Of a stretch of DNA of 55,580 nt, positions 27,364 to 36,169 are shown one piece after another. The notes under the pieces are model-generated. The model did not search any database. It had not been told where the DNA came from and was given only the letters and a program-made list of their open reading frames with translations. Every line of letters begins with the position of its first letter. Position 1 is the first letter of the stretch. The DNA is taken from contig JAKIUQ010000015.1 in the NCBI GenBank assembly GCA_021647465.1, positions 1 through 55,580 on the forward strand, read 5' to 3'. Both the position numbers and the translations under genes were made by a program. The DNA comes from Emcibacter sp. GTDB lineage: Bacteria; Pseudomonadota; Alphaproteobacteria; Sphingomonadales; Emcibacteraceae.

Positions 27364-28008
27364 TTGTCCGAAGAATTTATTCGCGAAGTTGATGAAGACC
27401 TTCGCCATAAGCAACTGACCAACATGTGGAAGAAATTTGGACCATATGTGATTACGTTCCTTGTGGGGATCGTGTTGTTTGTTGCCGGTAATGTGACGTT
27501 GAAAAATTATAATGAGAGTAAATACGCCAAAATTGCAGATCAATATAGCAAGGCACAGCAGCAGGTCGAAGCCAATCAGATAGATGATGCCCTGAAAATA
27601 CTTCAGGGTCTGGCTGATACGGATGTCGACGGCTATCAAATCCTTGTCGCCTTTAAAGAGGCCGAGATCGAACTTGACAGGGGAAATAAAGATAAGGCTG
27701 TTACCGCCTTGAATTCCTTGGCGAATTCCTCAGGAGTGGACAAGGTTTATCGGGATTTGGCGAGCTTGAAAGCGGCGATGATTGTTCTGGATGTGGCCTC
27801 ATATGATGACATAAAAGCACGTCTGGCCCCCCTGACGATCGAAGGTAATAGTTGGAAATACATGGCCAAAGAACTATTGGCCATGGCCGCTTTAGCGAAC
27901 GGCAAAGGCGAAGAAGCCAAGCGACTGTTAATAGAATTAGAACAGGATCTGGAAGCCCCGCAGCATGTTAAAAGCCGCGCAAAAGATTTCCAATCCGTTA
28001 TAGAATAA
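27364..28008 (+). CDS. YfgM-like tetratricopeptide membrane protein
   Basis: This is a 214-residue protein starting at TTG 27364, with AGGAG 6 nt upstream. The N-terminal cytoplasmic segment is followed by one transmembrane helix (~26-46, YVITFLVGIVLFVAGNVTL). A periplasmic helical part with TPR-like repeats then begins (IADQYSKAQQQVEANQIDDALKIL). This is the TPR_21/YfgM architecture. It precedes bamB and der, the conserved proteobacterial yfgM-bamB-der order. It is linked to the Sec translocon and envelope protein folding in E. coli; the same role is inferred here. Confidence 0.88.
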   Translation: MSEEFIREVDEDLRHKQLTNMWKKFGPYVITFLVGIVLFVAGNVTLKNYNESKYAKIADQYSKAQQQVEANQIDDALKILQGLADTDVDGYQILVAFKEAEIELDRGNKDKAVTALNSLANSSGVDKVYRDLASLKAAMIVLDVASYDDIKARLAPLTIEGNSWKYMAKELLAMAALANGKGEEAKRLLIELEQDLEAPQHVKSRAKDFQSVIE

Positions 28009-28034
28009 AAATAATCGTTAAGGATGGGCCACAA

Positions 28035-29384
28035 ATGGTTTCGAAGAATAAATCAGTGACAATATTTTCCAGAATAATCCTAATCAGCGCTTTATGTGCC
28101 GCCATAGCAGCCTGTAGCGGATCATCAGAAGATACCAAGGATAAAAAAAGGCTGTCCGGGGAGCGTATTCCTGTATTGACTTTTGAACAAACTTTAACGG
28201 AAAATGCCGATTTAGCCAATCTTCAGGTTCAACTGCCGATGCCTTATGTCAATAAGGATTGGGCGCAGGCCGGCGGGAATCAGCATCATGTTATGCAGCA
28301 TTTGAGCCTTGGCAATAAGCCCACAAAGATATGGTCTGTAGATATTGGTGAAGCGTCAAACAATCGGCGCAGTATCGTCAGTATGCCTGTGGTGCAGGAT
28401 GGGGTGATCTATGCGATGGATGCCATGTCCAAAGTGACAGCCTTGAATTCGGATACGGGCAAGAGATTGTGGCAAAAAGAGTTTAAAGAACCGGGCGAAA
28501 CTGAGAATATCTCATATGGCGGCGGCGTTTCGGCTGGGCCAGATGCGCTTTATATTACCAATGGTTACGGTCATGTCGCGGCGCTGTCCAAGTCAACGGG
28601 AGAGATAATCTGGTTGACCAGATTGAGCGTTCCGATGCGCGGGGCGCCGACTTATGCGGATGGGCGGGTTTTTGCCTTAACCCATGATAATCAGACCTAT
28701 GCCCTTGATGCGGCGGATGGTAAAATTTTATGGAGCGAAGTTGGTATTTCTGAAAATGCGGGCCTTGTGGGCGCGGCAAGTCCTGCGGTTATTGGTAACA
28801 CGGTAATCTCGGCCTATTCATCAGGCGAATTATATGCCATGAGGGTAGAAAATGGCCGCGTACTCTGGTCGGATACATTGAATACCCAAGGCCGCCTGAC
28901 GGCCATGTCAACTTTGCGTGATATTGATGGTCATCCGGTGGTTTTTGATGGCAAACTATATGCCATCAGCCACAGTGGCCGCATGGTATCCATTGATCTT
29001 CGCTCAGGGGTTCGTATTTGGGAACAGAATATCGGCTCTAAACATACGCCGTGGGTGGCTGGTGATTATATTTATGTGGTGACGGCAGAAGGTCAGGTGG
29101 TTTGTATAACCCGCCGGTCCGGCCTTGTGCGCTGGGTACGTCAGCTGGAAAGATTTAAAGATCCGGATCGCCGCAAAGAAGCCGTTCTGTGGCATGGCCC
29201 GACCTTGGCCGGGGATCGTTTGATTGTCACATCATCCCATGGCTATGCGGTGTCATTATCGCCATATGATGGCGCGTTCATTAGTGGTATGGAAATGCCG
29301 GACGATATGGAAATGGCCCCGATTGTCGCGAATGAAACGCTTTATTTTCTGACCCGCGATGCGGAACTTGTCGCCCTAAGGTAA
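28035..29384 (+). CDS. bamB: Outer membrane assembly factor BamB (PQQ-like beta-propeller lipoprotein)
   Basis: This is a 449-residue lipoprotein. The signal peptide ends in a lipobox (ALCAAIAAC, Cys at ~30), followed by a beta-propeller of repeating blades. Blade motifs such as VTALNSDTGKRLWQKEF, YALDAADGKILWSEVG and YAMRVENGRVLWSDTL show the AxDxxTGxxxW pattern of PQQ-like repeats. BamB supports folding of outer-membrane beta-barrels by BamA, which is relevant here given two large TonB receptors. It lies between the YfgM-like gene (26 bp gap) and der. Confidence 0.95.
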   Translation: MVSKNKSVTIFSRIILISALCAAIAACSGSSEDTKDKKRLSGERIPVLTFEQTLTENADLANLQVQLPMPYVNKDWAQAGGNQHHVMQHLSLGNKPTKIWSVDIGEASNNRRSIVSMPVVQDGVIYAMDAMSKVTALNSDTGKRLWQKEFKEPGETENISYGGGVSAGPDALYITNGYGHVAALSKSTGEIIWLTRLSVPMRGAPTYADGRVFALTHDNQTYALDAADGKILWSEVGISENAGLVGAASPAVIGNTVISAYSSGELYAMRVENGRVLWSDTLNTQGRLTAMSTLRDIDGHPVVFDGKLYAISHSGRMVSIDLRSGVRIWEQNIGSKHTPWVAGDYIYVVTAEGQVVCITRRSGLVRWVRQLERFKDPDRRKEAVLWHGPTLAGDRLIVTSSHGYAVSLSPYDGAFISGMEMPDDMEMAPIVANETLYFLTRDAELVALR

Positions 29385-29433
29385 GCTGCAAGATTAAGAC
29401 TGTAACAGCTTTTAAAATGATAGTGATTGCTTT

Positions 29434-29464
29434 TTTGGCCCGTTTTGCGTAAAGACGGGCCAAA
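29434..29464. repeat. Hairpin between bamB and der
   Basis: Perfect 10-bp arms TTTGGCCCGT (29434-29443) and ACGGGCCAAA (29455-29464) flank an 11-nt loop. No T-tract follows on the + strand, so it is not a standard terminator. It may be a weak attenuator or an mRNA-processing or stability element between bamB and der. Confidence 0.6.
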
Positions 29465-29511
29465 TACTGTATGGCGTACGATTGTGTAATGCCTAAGATT
29501 TGGAAATGACC

Positions 29512-30942
29512 ATGACGATTAAGGTGGCGATGATTGGCCGGCCCAATGTGGGTAAATCGACTTTATTTAACAGGCTTGTCGGGAAACGATTGGCGCTTGT
29601 GGATGATACGCCGGGTGTGACCCGTGACCGGCGGGAGGCCAAGGCAAGCTTGGGCGGAATGAATTTTCTGGCCATTGATACGGCGGGCCTCGAAGAGGAC
29701 GGCGATACCAAGCTGTCGGCGCGGATGCGGGCGCAAACCAATATTGCGATAGAAGAAGCGGATTTTGTCCTCTTTATGATTGATGCCCGCGCGGGGGTTA
29801 CGCCGCTGGATAAATATTTTGCCGATCTTTTACGCCGGGGAAAGACACCGGTGATCTTGGTCTGTAATAAATGTGAAGGACGGGCCGCCGAAGCCGGCGT
29901 ATATGAAGCATTTTCCCTGGGGATAGGTGACCCCGTCCCGATTTCTGCAGAGCATGGCGAGGGGCTTTCCGAGCTGATCGAAGCCTTTGATAAAGTCATC
30001 CTTGAACAAGGGCTTACCGTAGAAGAAGAGCCGGAAGAAGTCATAAGCAAGTCCATATCCATCAGGGACGAAGTCAGCGATGAAGAGGCTGATGCCACTG
30101 AAATAGATAGCGGTCTGCCGCTGCAAATGGCCATCGTTGGGCGGCCAAATGTGGGCAAATCCACCTTGGTCAACCATTTACTAGGCGAAGAACGTCAAAT
30201 CACGGGCCCCGAGGCCGGCCTGACCCGCGATTCCATCGGCGTTACCTATTATTATGAAGGCCCGGATGGTACCCGCGAAATACGCATGTTCGATACGGCG
30301 GGGCTGCGCCGAAAATCAAAGGTGATGGAAAAGCTGGAAAAGCTGTCCGTTGCCGATACCATTCGCGCGCTCAATTTTGCCGAGGTGGTTGTGCTGATGA
30401 TTGATGCGACCATGCCTTTTGAAAAGCAGGATTTGAATATTGCCAGCCTCATCGTGCAGGAGGGCCGGGCGTTGGTCATCGCGCTTAATAAATATGACAT
30501 GATGGAAAACCGTCAGGAAGTCATGAAAGATATTCAGGAAACGCTTGAACATTCCCTGCCGCAGGTTAAGGGCATTCCAGTGGTGCCCATATCCGCCTTG
30601 ACCGGCAGGAGCGTAGATAAATTAATGCCGGCAGTTTTTGAGTCTTACCGCCTGTGGAACCGGCGGGTAAGTACGGCCAAGCTGAATAAATGGCTGGCGG
30701 CCACCATGGCCTATCACCCCCATCCATCGGTCAAGGGCCGGCGCATAAAAATGCGTTATATGACACAGGTTAAAACCCGCCCGCCCACATTTGCCATATT
30801 CTGTAACCGCCCCGCTGATGTGGCCCGCAGTTATGAGCGTTATATGCTTAATGAAATCCGCTGGGATTTTGAACTACCCGGTGTGCCGATCCGTCTGCTG
30901 CTGCGCAAGGGCGATAACCCTTATGGTAAATCCCTGAAATGA
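29512..30942 (+). CDS. der: Ribosome-assembly GTPase Der (EngA)
   Basis: This is a tandem-GTPase protein of 476 residues from ATG 29512 (MTIKVAMIGRPNVGKST). The alternatives ATG 29506 and TTG 29500 add only 2 and 4 residues. Two G domains are each complete: P-loops GRPNVGKST in both halves, DTPGVTRD and DTAGL, NKCE and NKYD. The C-terminal KH-like domain includes NRRVSTAKLNKWL and the GNPYGKS-type terminus (DNPYGKSLK). It acts in 50S subunit maturation. It overlaps the following GNAT gene by 4 bp. Confidence 0.97.
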   Translation: MTIKVAMIGRPNVGKSTLFNRLVGKRLALVDDTPGVTRDRREAKASLGGMNFLAIDTAGLEEDGDTKLSARMRAQTNIAIEEADFVLFMIDARAGVTPLDKYFADLLRRGKTPVILVCNKCEGRAAEAGVYEAFSLGIGDPVPISAEHGEGLSELIEAFDKVILEQGLTVEEEPEEVISKSISIRDEVSDEEADATEIDSGLPLQMAIVGRPNVGKSTLVNHLLGEERQITGPEAGLTRDSIGVTYYYEGPDGTREIRMFDTAGLRRKSKVMEKLEKLSVADTIRALNFAEVVVLMIDATMPFEKQDLNIASLIVQEGRALVIALNKYDMMENRQEVMKDIQETLEHSLPQVKGIPVVPISALTGRSVDKLMPAVFESYRLWNRRVSTAKLNKWLAATMAYHPHPSVKGRRIKMRYMTQVKTRPPTFAIFCNRPADVARSYERYMLNEIRWDFELPGVPIRLLLRKGDNPYGKSLK

Positions 30943-31454
30943 TTATCCGTCCTGTCATTCGCGCCGACATGGCGGTTTTTCAGGAAATCATGAAAACATC
31001 TATCGTGGCTTTATGTGCTTCGGCTTATGGCATAAAAGCAACGGCCGCATGGGTGTCGGGCGATAACCCGGCCTTTCATTTTAAAGTCCCGGAATTCGCC
31101 TTTGTCGTTGAAAAAGACGGTGAGATCATTGCCGCCTGCGGCTGGAGCCTGACTGACAAGGTTGATTTGCACCCTGTCGGAAACAGAATAATTGAACTCC
31201 CCACCCATGCCCGCATCAATGCAGTCTATATCAAACCGGGCTTTGAAGGCCAGGGGTTAGGCCGCAAAATGATGGCCCACCTTGAAGCGGATATCGCGCG
31301 CCGGACGGAGCTGCGGGATATCTATCTCTGGGCCACCAAAAACGCCATCCCCTTTTATCTGGCCATGGGCTATCAGCCCGGCATCGATGAATTCCCCGAA
31401 GTCGCAGCAGGATTTAAGATTCAGGTTAGATACATGTGGAGGCGGTTGGGGTAG
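30939..31454 (+). CDS. GNAT-family N-acetyltransferase
   Basis: This is a 171-residue acetyltransferase. The acetyl-CoA-binding motif A region reads INAVYIKPGFEGQGLGRKMMAHLE (Q/RxxGxG/A form: EGQGLG). Motif B follows, with LWATKNAIPFYLAMGYQP. The ATG overlaps the der stop (ATGA), so it is translated from the der message. The substrate cannot be inferred. The gene marks the left border of the recombinase insertion; no repeat of the tRNA end is visible after its stop. Confidence 0.9.
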   Translation: MIIRPVIRADMAVFQEIMKTSIVALCASAYGIKATAAWVSGDNPAFHFKVPEFAFVVEKDGEIIAACGWSLTDKVDLHPVGNRIIELPTHARINAVYIKPGFEGQGLGRKMMAHLEADIARRTELRDIYLWATKNAIPFYLAMGYQPGIDEFPEVAAGFKIQVRYMWRRLG

Positions 31455-31534
31455 TTGATGGTATAATTTGATATTTTACGTTTTATTTGGTATTCCATGA
31501 AATATCCATATCGCTTAAGGCATCAACTATTAAT

Positions 31535-33120
31535 ATGGGAAAACGGGTTGCTGTATATGTACGGGTATCTACTGCTCGACAGGCTACGAATGATATTTCA
31601 ATACCTGATCAGATCAATCAAGCAAAGGCATATTGTAAGAAAAAGGTTGGGAGATTATACATACCTACGTAGAAGCAGGGGCAAGTGCCCGAAGTGACAA
31701 AAGGTCCGTTTTTCAGAAAATGATCAGTGAGGCCTGTGTAGGTCAATCCCCATATGACATTGTTTTAGTGCATAGCCTGTCTAGGTTTTTTCGCGACCCA
31801 GTAGATCAAGGACTATATAAACGTCAACTTGAAGAACATGATGTTTTACTTAAGTCAATTACACAACATTTTGGTGATGGCCCACAAGCGAACCTAATCC
31901 AGACAGTCATTGCAGCTTGCGATGCTCACAATTCTGCTGAGACTGCCAAGCATGTCAGTCGGGCAATGATTGAAAATGCGAAACAGGGCTTTTGGAATGG
32001 ATCACGCCCACCACTTGGATATTGTACGTATGTGGCAGAGCATAGAGGCGAGAAAGCTAAGAAGAAACTAGCCATTTACCCAAAGGGTGCAGAGCTCGTT
32101 CGACTTATATTCAAACTGTATCTTCAAGGAAATAACCACTCTGGCCCTATGGGTATTAAACTGATTGTTGAATACCTCAATCAAAGGAACTTCACCACCC
32201 AAACAGGCAAGGCATTTTATACCAGTACGGTTTATGATATTTTACGGCGCACATCTTACATGGGCGTTCATTACTTTAATAAAACAGATAGCCGTACCAG
32301 AAAGATCAAATCACGCGAAGAATGGGTGTCAATGGAAACACCTGTTATTATTACGCCTGAAATATTTGAGAATGTACAAAAGACCTTGGTAGCGCGTAGT
32401 CCTAAAAAAATGGCTCCTAGAACGGTCAAAAACCATGTGCTCCTTTCCAATATTGCTCATTGCGAAACCTGTGGCAGCAGATTAATGCTAACAACCGGCA
32501 AGAGCGGAAAATATCGTTATTATTCCTGCGCAAATAAGCATTTAAAAGGCCAATCTTCATGTGAAAAACCAACACGCATTCCAGAAGGCAAATTAAATGA
32601 AATAGTTACAGATGCCGTAGCTGACAAAATTTTAGAAAAAGACCGTCTGAAAGGCTTATTCAAAGAAACTCTCAAAATTGCGTCCAATAATAATCAAGAT
32701 GCCCTGACCGATTTAAAGCTGTTACGAAGGAAATTAAGAGACGTTGATGGAAAAGTATCAAAGTTGTTTGAAGCTCTAACTGATGGCATTGTTTCTGACA
32801 GTAAGGGCTTTAGAGATCATCATAGTAAACTGGAAGCCCGAAGGGATGAACTTACAAGATTGATATCCCTTAAGGAGAGAGTTCTATGCCTGCCTGTCAG
32901 CCGTATTTCTGACAAACAGATTGATCGTTTTTCAAATACACTTCGGGATATGCTTAGAAATGGCCCCAAAGAGTTCCGCAAAGAATATATGAAGTTGATT
33001 GTCAGCCATGTAGACGTTGGCGAAAAACAAATTAGAATTACAGGGTCAAAGACAGCTCTCGCTAGTGCCGTACAGGCAGATAAGTCTTTAAATGGGGAAG
33101 TTCCCAGTTTTGTACGTGAT

Positions 33121-33150
<30 letters not shown>
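31535..33150 (+). pseudogene. Large serine recombinase, frameshifted near the N-terminus
   Basis: The ATG at 31535 opens a resolvase domain (MGKRVAVYVRVSTARQ, catalytic Ser12, then DQINQAKAYCKKK) that hits a stop at 31670-31672. The continuation (GWEIIHTYVEAGASARSDKR, VLVHSLSRFFRDPVDQG) lies in the -1 frame. The switch is at GAAAAAGG (31639-31646). Downstream are the recombinase domain (ENAKQGFWNGSRPPLGY), a zinc ribbon (CETCG ... YYSC ... SCEKP) and a coiled coil. It is either an indel in an A5 run or -1 frameshifting on G-AAA-AAG. The last ~9 codons (WCTRQDSNL) read antisense tRNA-Arg, so the native C-terminus is lost or altered. Composition is visibly AT-richer than the neighbours. Confidence 0.88.
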
Positions 33151-33197
<47 letters not shown>

Positions 33198-33225
33198 TAT
33201 TTGTCTGAACGTGATAAGTGCGCGC

Positions 33226-33254
33226 AGATTACTTTTAATTTCTTTTAAAGGCAA
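33226..33254 (-). promoter_or_regulatory. Promoter of tRNA-Arg with GC-rich discriminator
   Basis: On the minus strand, TTGCCT (-35, 33254-33249) and TAATCT (-10, 33231-33226) are separated by exactly 17 bp. A GCGCGC discriminator follows, the layout of stringently controlled stable-RNA promoters. Transcription would start about 20 nt upstream of the mature tRNA. The tRNA-Gln promoter has the same design. Confidence 0.65.
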
Positions 33255-33281
33255 CGACTAATTTGGGAAAAGAAATTAAAA

Positions 33282-33309
33282 AAAACGGCACCAATTCGGT
33301 GCCGTTTTT
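33282..33309 (-). terminator. Terminator of the BI-1 gene
   Basis: An 11-bp stem (AAAACGGCACC 33282-33292, GGTGCCGTTTT 33298-33308) surrounds loop AATTC. The A-rich tract on its left becomes a run of T on the minus strand, so it terminates transcription of the leftward BI-1 gene that ends at 33330. T residues on the right make it potentially bidirectional. Confidence 0.9.
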
Positions 33310-33329
33310 CAGAATTATATTATGATGTT

Positions 33330-34091
33330 CTAATTTCTATTGCCCATGAAGCGCAGCAGGAAGAGGAACATGTTAAGAAAGTCAAGATAAAGGCTCAGGG
33401 CGCCCATTATCGCTTTCTTTTGTGCGGTTTCCTGACCTTCATTATGCATATACATCAGTTTTATTTTCTGCGTGTCATAAGCGGTCAGGCCGGCAAAGAT
33501 CAGAACGCCGCCCACGGAAATGATGAAATCCATCATGCCGGATTGCATGAACATATTGACCACCGACGCGATGATAATGCCAAACAGCCCCATCATCAGG
33601 AATGATCCCATGCCTGTCAGGTTGCGTTTCGTGGTATAGCCATAAAGGCTAAGTGATCCAAAGGCCGCCGCGGTAACGAAGAATGTTTTGGCAATACTGG
33701 TGCCGGTATAGACAAACAGGATGGAGGCAATAGACATGCCCACCATTCCGGCATAAATCCAGAATACTATTTGGGCTGTGGAGGCCTGCATGTGGTTAAT
33801 ACGAAAGCTCAGGAAAAAAACCATGGCGAGCGGCGCAAACATCACAATCAGACCAAGTCCGGTCTGTCCGGTTAAATGAACAGAACCATCTGGTGCCGTT
33901 TGAAAATTATATAACAGCGATGCCAGCGCGGGCACATTTGCGGTAACATAGGCCATTAGCCCGGTCAGAACCAATGCTGAGGCCATATAATTATATACGG
34001 TCAACATATAAGCCCTGAGGCCTTCGTCTATTTCGGCTGCGGTGCGTACGTCTGATGCAGAGCCGTAACGGGGTTTATAGTCTTCAACCAT
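33330..34091 (-). CDS. Bax inhibitor-1/YccA-family membrane protein
   Basis: This is a 253-residue protein with seven hydrophobic segments (for example YMASALVLTGLMAYVTANV, VHLTGQTGLGLIVMFAPLAMVFFL, IIASVVNMFM) and the C-terminal family signature ALSLYLDFLNMFLFLLRFMG. The family comprises pH-sensitive Ca2+-leak or FtsH-modulating inner-membrane proteins. The alphaproteobacterial form has an N-terminal cytosolic tail ending with RTAAEIDEGLRAYM, as seen here. It is monocistronic, with its own terminator. Confidence 0.94.
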   Translation of the reverse strand: MVEDYKPRYGSASDVRTAAEIDEGLRAYMLTVYNYMASALVLTGLMAYVTANVPALASLLYNFQTAPDGSVHLTGQTGLGLIVMFAPLAMVFFLSFRINHMQASTAQIVFWIYAGMVGMSIASILFVYTGTSIAKTFFVTAAAFGSLSLYGYTTKRNLTGMGSFLMMGLFGIIIASVVNMFMQSGMMDFIISVGGVLIFAGLTAYDTQKIKLMYMHNEGQETAQKKAIMGALSLYLDFLNMFLFLLRFMGNRN

Positions 34092-34186
34092 TTAAAATAT
34101 ATCCTTGTAGTTTTAATTCATTTACATGAGGATATATTGGCATAGAAATAGATTTTTTCAAGTCTTTCTCGGAAAAATCTTATTTC

Positions 34187-34678
34187 TTATAATTTGTTGT
34201 TGGCAAAGAGATACTTTAAAAATCCGTTGCAGCCTCTGTCGATAAAGTCATAGACTCTGTCAAAACCCTCAATGCCGCCGGTGTAAGGATCCGGCACTTC
34301 GGTAATGCCGGGGCAGTCATCCGCATATTCCATGAAAAGTTTGATTTTATACTGCTGACCGGGCGGGCATATGGCCTTCATATCCTGAATATTATCATGA
34401 TCCATGCCCAGGATATAATCATAATCTGTGAAGTCCTGCAAAGTTATTCTTCGGGCCTTCAGATCATTAAGGCTTACGCCGTATTTCAGGGCTATTTCCT
34501 GAGAACGCCTGTCAGGCTCTTTCCCCACATGGTAAGCGCCTGTTCCTGCGGAATCGACAAAAATATTTTCAAGATAGCCATCACGAATGCCATTCTGTGA
34601 TAATTTTTGACGAAAAACACCTTCGGCCGTTGGGGAGCGGCAAATATTACCCAAGCAAACAAATAGAATTTTAATCAT
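34187..34678 (-). CDS. Low-molecular-weight protein tyrosine phosphatase
   Basis: This is a 163-residue enzyme from the ATG at 34678. An in-frame GTG at 34708 would add ten residues, but the family begins right at the active site. The P-loop CLGNICRS (C8, R14) is the CX5R signature, and the general-acid loop is DPYTGG. It dephosphorylates tyrosine on cytosolic proteins; in many bacteria it partners with polysaccharide-export tyrosine kinases. No such kinase is adjacent. It is divergent from the pterin dehydratase gene. Confidence 0.93.
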   Translation of the reverse strand: MIKILFVCLGNICRSPTAEGVFRQKLSQNGIRDGYLENIFVDSAGTGAYHVGKEPDRRSQEIALKYGVSLNDLKARRITLQDFTDYDYILGMDHDNIQDMKAICPPGQQYKIKLFMEYADDCPGITEVPDPYTGGIEGFDRVYDFIDRGCNGFLKYLFANNKL

Positions 34679-34824
34679 TTTACACTGCTGGTTTCTCTCT
34701 ATTTTCACTATAATAGATTTATATACTCAAAAACTCAATGAGGGAAGATGATAGATAACAAAAATATTATCATTTTTTATGGGGCCGGATCGATATTCAA
34801 AACTGGCAATAAGGAAAATATCAC

Positions 34825-35127
34825 ATGGTAACATTGTCAAAGGGAGAAATCAGAAAAATTTTGACGGAGATTGACGGTTGGGAAATTTGTGAGAATAGGC
34901 CCGCAATCAAACGTTATTTAAAATTTTCTGACTTTAATGAGGCATTTTCATTCATGTCAGCCATTGCCTTGAAGGCGGAAAGAATGGATCATCATCCGGA
35001 ATGGCGAAATATATATGATAAGCTTGATATTATCCTAACCACTTATGAAGAAGGCGGGGTTACGGCCATGGATATTAATTTAGCCCGTTTTATCAATAAA
35101 ACTTATAACGGTAGAAATTTATCCTAG
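34825..35127 (+). CDS. phhB: Pterin-4a-carbinolamine dehydratase
   Basis: This is a 100-residue protein of the PCD/DCoH family. The central motif ERMDHHPEWRNIYDKLDIILTTYEEGGVTAMD contains the catalytic His pair and the following HPE..N....V.L.TH-like strand (here ILTTYEEGG). It dehydrates 4a-hydroxytetrahydropterin, recycling the cofactor of phenylalanine hydroxylase; no phhA is visible in the window. AAGGA lies about 9 nt upstream of the ATG. Confidence 0.95.
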   Translation: MVTLSKGEIRKILTEIDGWEICENRPAIKRYLKFSDFNEAFSFMSAIALKAERMDHHPEWRNIYDKLDIILTTYEEGGVTAMDINLARFINKTYNGRNLS

Positions 35128-35141
35128 GTCAATTTTTTTTA

Positions 35142-35185
35142 TTTTTTAAGAGCTATATTTTATTTTTTTTAAGAGGTATATTTTA
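35142..35185. repeat. Tandem ~21-bp AT-rich repeat, 23-bp period
   Basis: TTTTTTAAGAGCTATATTTTA at 35142-35162 recurs with one change (G for C) at 35165-35185. It lies just after the pterin dehydratase gene and about 100 bp before the Usp start, in its leader or promoter. It is either a recent slip duplication or a pair of regulator sites about two helical turns apart. Confidence 0.6.
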
Positions 35186-35277
35186 CTCATATAATAATGG
35201 AACCAAAGAATGATCACAGTTTTTCGCGATATGCTTTGGGTAGAAATAAAATACTGAACAGGAAAGTGAAGGAAAAT

Positions 35278-36108
35278 ATGTCGAAGAGCGATAAAGTCAT
35301 CTCTAATGTTCTGGTTGTCATTGAGCCGGCAGAGGATGTCCAGTATGCCCTGAAACGGGCTTTGAAGACGCATGAAATGCTCGAAAATGATGTGAATATT
35401 CATTTGTTTATATCTTTTGAGATGGACAAATTAAAAGCCGGAGGGGAAAATTATGATTTTTCTTGTGATAACAGTTGGTTCGAGAGTTTAGTTAAGCCAC
35501 TGGTTGAGAAAAACATAACCTATACCGCAGAAGTTTTCTGGACGGAAAACTGGCACCGGTCAATCATGGCGACGGTTAAACGTCACGATATTGATATGAT
35601 TATTATGTCCGATTACACGACAGAGAAAAATCAAAATGATTTATCGGCAGAAAAATGGACTTTGTTGAGGGTTTCTGAATGTCCTGTGTTGATTGTTCAT
35701 CCCGCCGCAAAATTACATCGCAAGACAATTCTTGCGGCGGTAAATATGCAAACCGATAATCCGCGTTATGTGGAATTGAATGCTAAAATTCTGAAAATGG
35801 CTCGTATGATGGCCAGCTATTATGGCGCGGAAAAACATATTGTTAATGCCTATGAAGATTCACTGGAATTTCCGGATCGGGCCAAACTGCTGCACGATAC
35901 GGGGGCAAAGCAGCCGAATGTTCATGTGCAGCTCGGCAATCCAACGACGATCATTGCAACGGTCGCCGATGATATTGATGCGGATGTGGTGATCATTGGC
36001 ACTTTATCCCGGCGGGGAATTCTCGCTGCCATGCGGGGGAATAAAAGCGAAGATATTATTCATCGCCTTAACCGGGATGTCATGGTCTTAAACAGTTTAA
36101 GCTCATGA
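35278..36108 (+). CDS. Tandem universal stress protein (two UspA domains)
   Basis: The 276-residue protein starts at ATG 35278, which has GAAGGA upstream; the TTG/ATG-like extension to 35197 lacks one. Domain 1 (~1-145) begins VISNVLVVIEPAEDVQYALKRAL. Domain 2 (~150-276) carries ILAAVNMQT and ends with VVIIGTLSRRGILAAMRGNKSEDIIHRLNRDVMVL, the ATP-binding GxxxxRG...GN(x)(S)...V form. It is an E-type (UspE-like) fusion, likely ATP-binding and induced by stress. It is followed by a strong bidirectional terminator. Confidence 0.92.
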   Translation: MSKSDKVISNVLVVIEPAEDVQYALKRALKTHEMLENDVNIHLFISFEMDKLKAGGENYDFSCDNSWFESLVKPLVEKNITYTAEVFWTENWHRSIMATVKRHDIDMIIMSDYTTEKNQNDLSAEKWTLLRVSECPVLIVHPAAKLHRKTILAAVNMQTDNPRYVELNAKILKMARMMASYYGAEKHIVNAYEDSLEFPDRAKLLHDTGAKQPNVHVQLGNPTTIIATVADDIDADVVIIGTLSRRGILAAMRGNKSEDIIHRLNRDVMVLNSLSS

Positions 36109-36123
36109 GTTGAGTGAATATAT

Positions 36124-36154
36124 AAAAAAGGCACCTTGGTAGGTGCCTTTTTTT
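36124..36154. terminator. Bidirectional terminator between Usp and the SDR
   Basis: A 7-bp GC-containing stem GGCACCT/AGGTGCC (36130-36136 and 36041+100=36141-36147), loop TGGT, extended by A-tract/T-tract pairing on both sides. It terminates the rightward Usp gene (stop 36108) and the leftward SDR gene (stop 36170). Confidence 0.92.
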
Positions 36155-36169
36155 ATGTAAGTTATATTT

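Noticed and set aside
34748..34831. 27-codon frame ending over the phhB start codon, a possible coupled leader peptide
   Set aside because: The GAGGGA is only 2 nt from its ATG, there is no recognisable residue pattern, and phhB has its own AAGGA.
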